Below, piece after piece: positions 5,319 through 5,346 of a stretch of DNA of 5,346 bases (positions are counted from its first letter, which is position 1; the number at the start of each line of letters is the position of its first letter). The notes beneath the pieces were generated by a model. That model saw nothing but the letters and a program-made list of their open reading frames with translations. It ran no database searches and was not told where the DNA came from. Source of the stretch: Oscillospiraceae bacterium (GTDB lineage Bacteria; Bacillota; Clostridia; Oscillospirales; Ruminococcaceae); assembly GCA_017528675.1 (NCBI GenBank), contig JAFXOO010000044.1:1-5346 (forward strand), given 5' to 3'. The position numbers and the translations under genes are program-made.

Positions 5319-5341
5319 CAGGGTTCGGGGCGGCAGCCCTG
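5319..5341. repeat. Inverted repeat at the right window edge
   Basis: CAGGGTT (5319-5325) pairs with AGCCCTG (5335-5341), with one G-T pair and a 9-base loop. The window ends five bases later. It resembles the short GC-rich hairpins of the miniature element by type but not by sequence. It could be the left part of a larger spacer repeat. No gene is visible in 5244-5346. Confidence 0.35.
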
Positions 5342-5346
5342 ATCAG

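Overview
The window looks like chromosomal DNA of a Gram-positive, gut-type Firmicute, possibly Oscillospiraceae or Ruminococcus-like. This placement is an impression only. It rests on strong GGAGG-type ribosome binding sites, a consensus sigma-A promoter, moderate GC content, a phosphate transporter of the Na/Pi-PhoU type, and hairpin-rich spacers. No 16S or other marker gene is present.

Layout, left to right. (1) Bases 1-176 are an untranslated leader with two stem-loops and a purine-rich ribosome binding site. (2) Bases 177-2114 (+) encode a 645-residue membrane protein with about seven N-terminal membrane segments, a degenerate GGDEF-like domain and a complete EAL domain, so it is probably a c-di-GMP phosphodiesterase. 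(3) Bases 2115-2389 are a spacer between convergent genes. It holds a 135-bp miniature inverted-repeat element (2131-2265) flanked by a perfect 10-bp direct repeat. The element sits in the 5' arm of a terminator-like hairpin, and a second hairpin (2332-2365) suits the leftward gene. (4) Bases 4183-2390 (-) encode a 597-residue Na+/phosphate cotransporter with a C-terminal PhoU domain. (5) Bases 4184-4433 are a divergent regulatory region. On the minus side it carries three 11-bp-spaced TTAACA-like half-sites just upstream of an extended -10 (a candidate PhoP box). On the plus side it carries a perfect TTGACA-17-TATAAT promoter. (6) Bases 4434-5243 (+) encode a 269-residue protein with one N-terminal membrane segment. 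Its remaining part resembles, by eye, ferredoxin-dependent bilin reductases (PcyA/HY2 type). (7) Bases 5244-5346 hold a strong hairpin terminator and a partial inverted repeat at the window edge.

The three genes do not form an operon: gene 1 converges on gene 2, and genes 2 and 3 diverge. The transporter is probably a phosphate-starvation gene. The EAL protein links membrane sensing to c-di-GMP breakdown. The third gene is the least understood. The main points of interest are its bilin-reductase-like sequence on an apparently extracytoplasmic domain, the miniature mobile element with its target duplication, and the Pho-box-like array.
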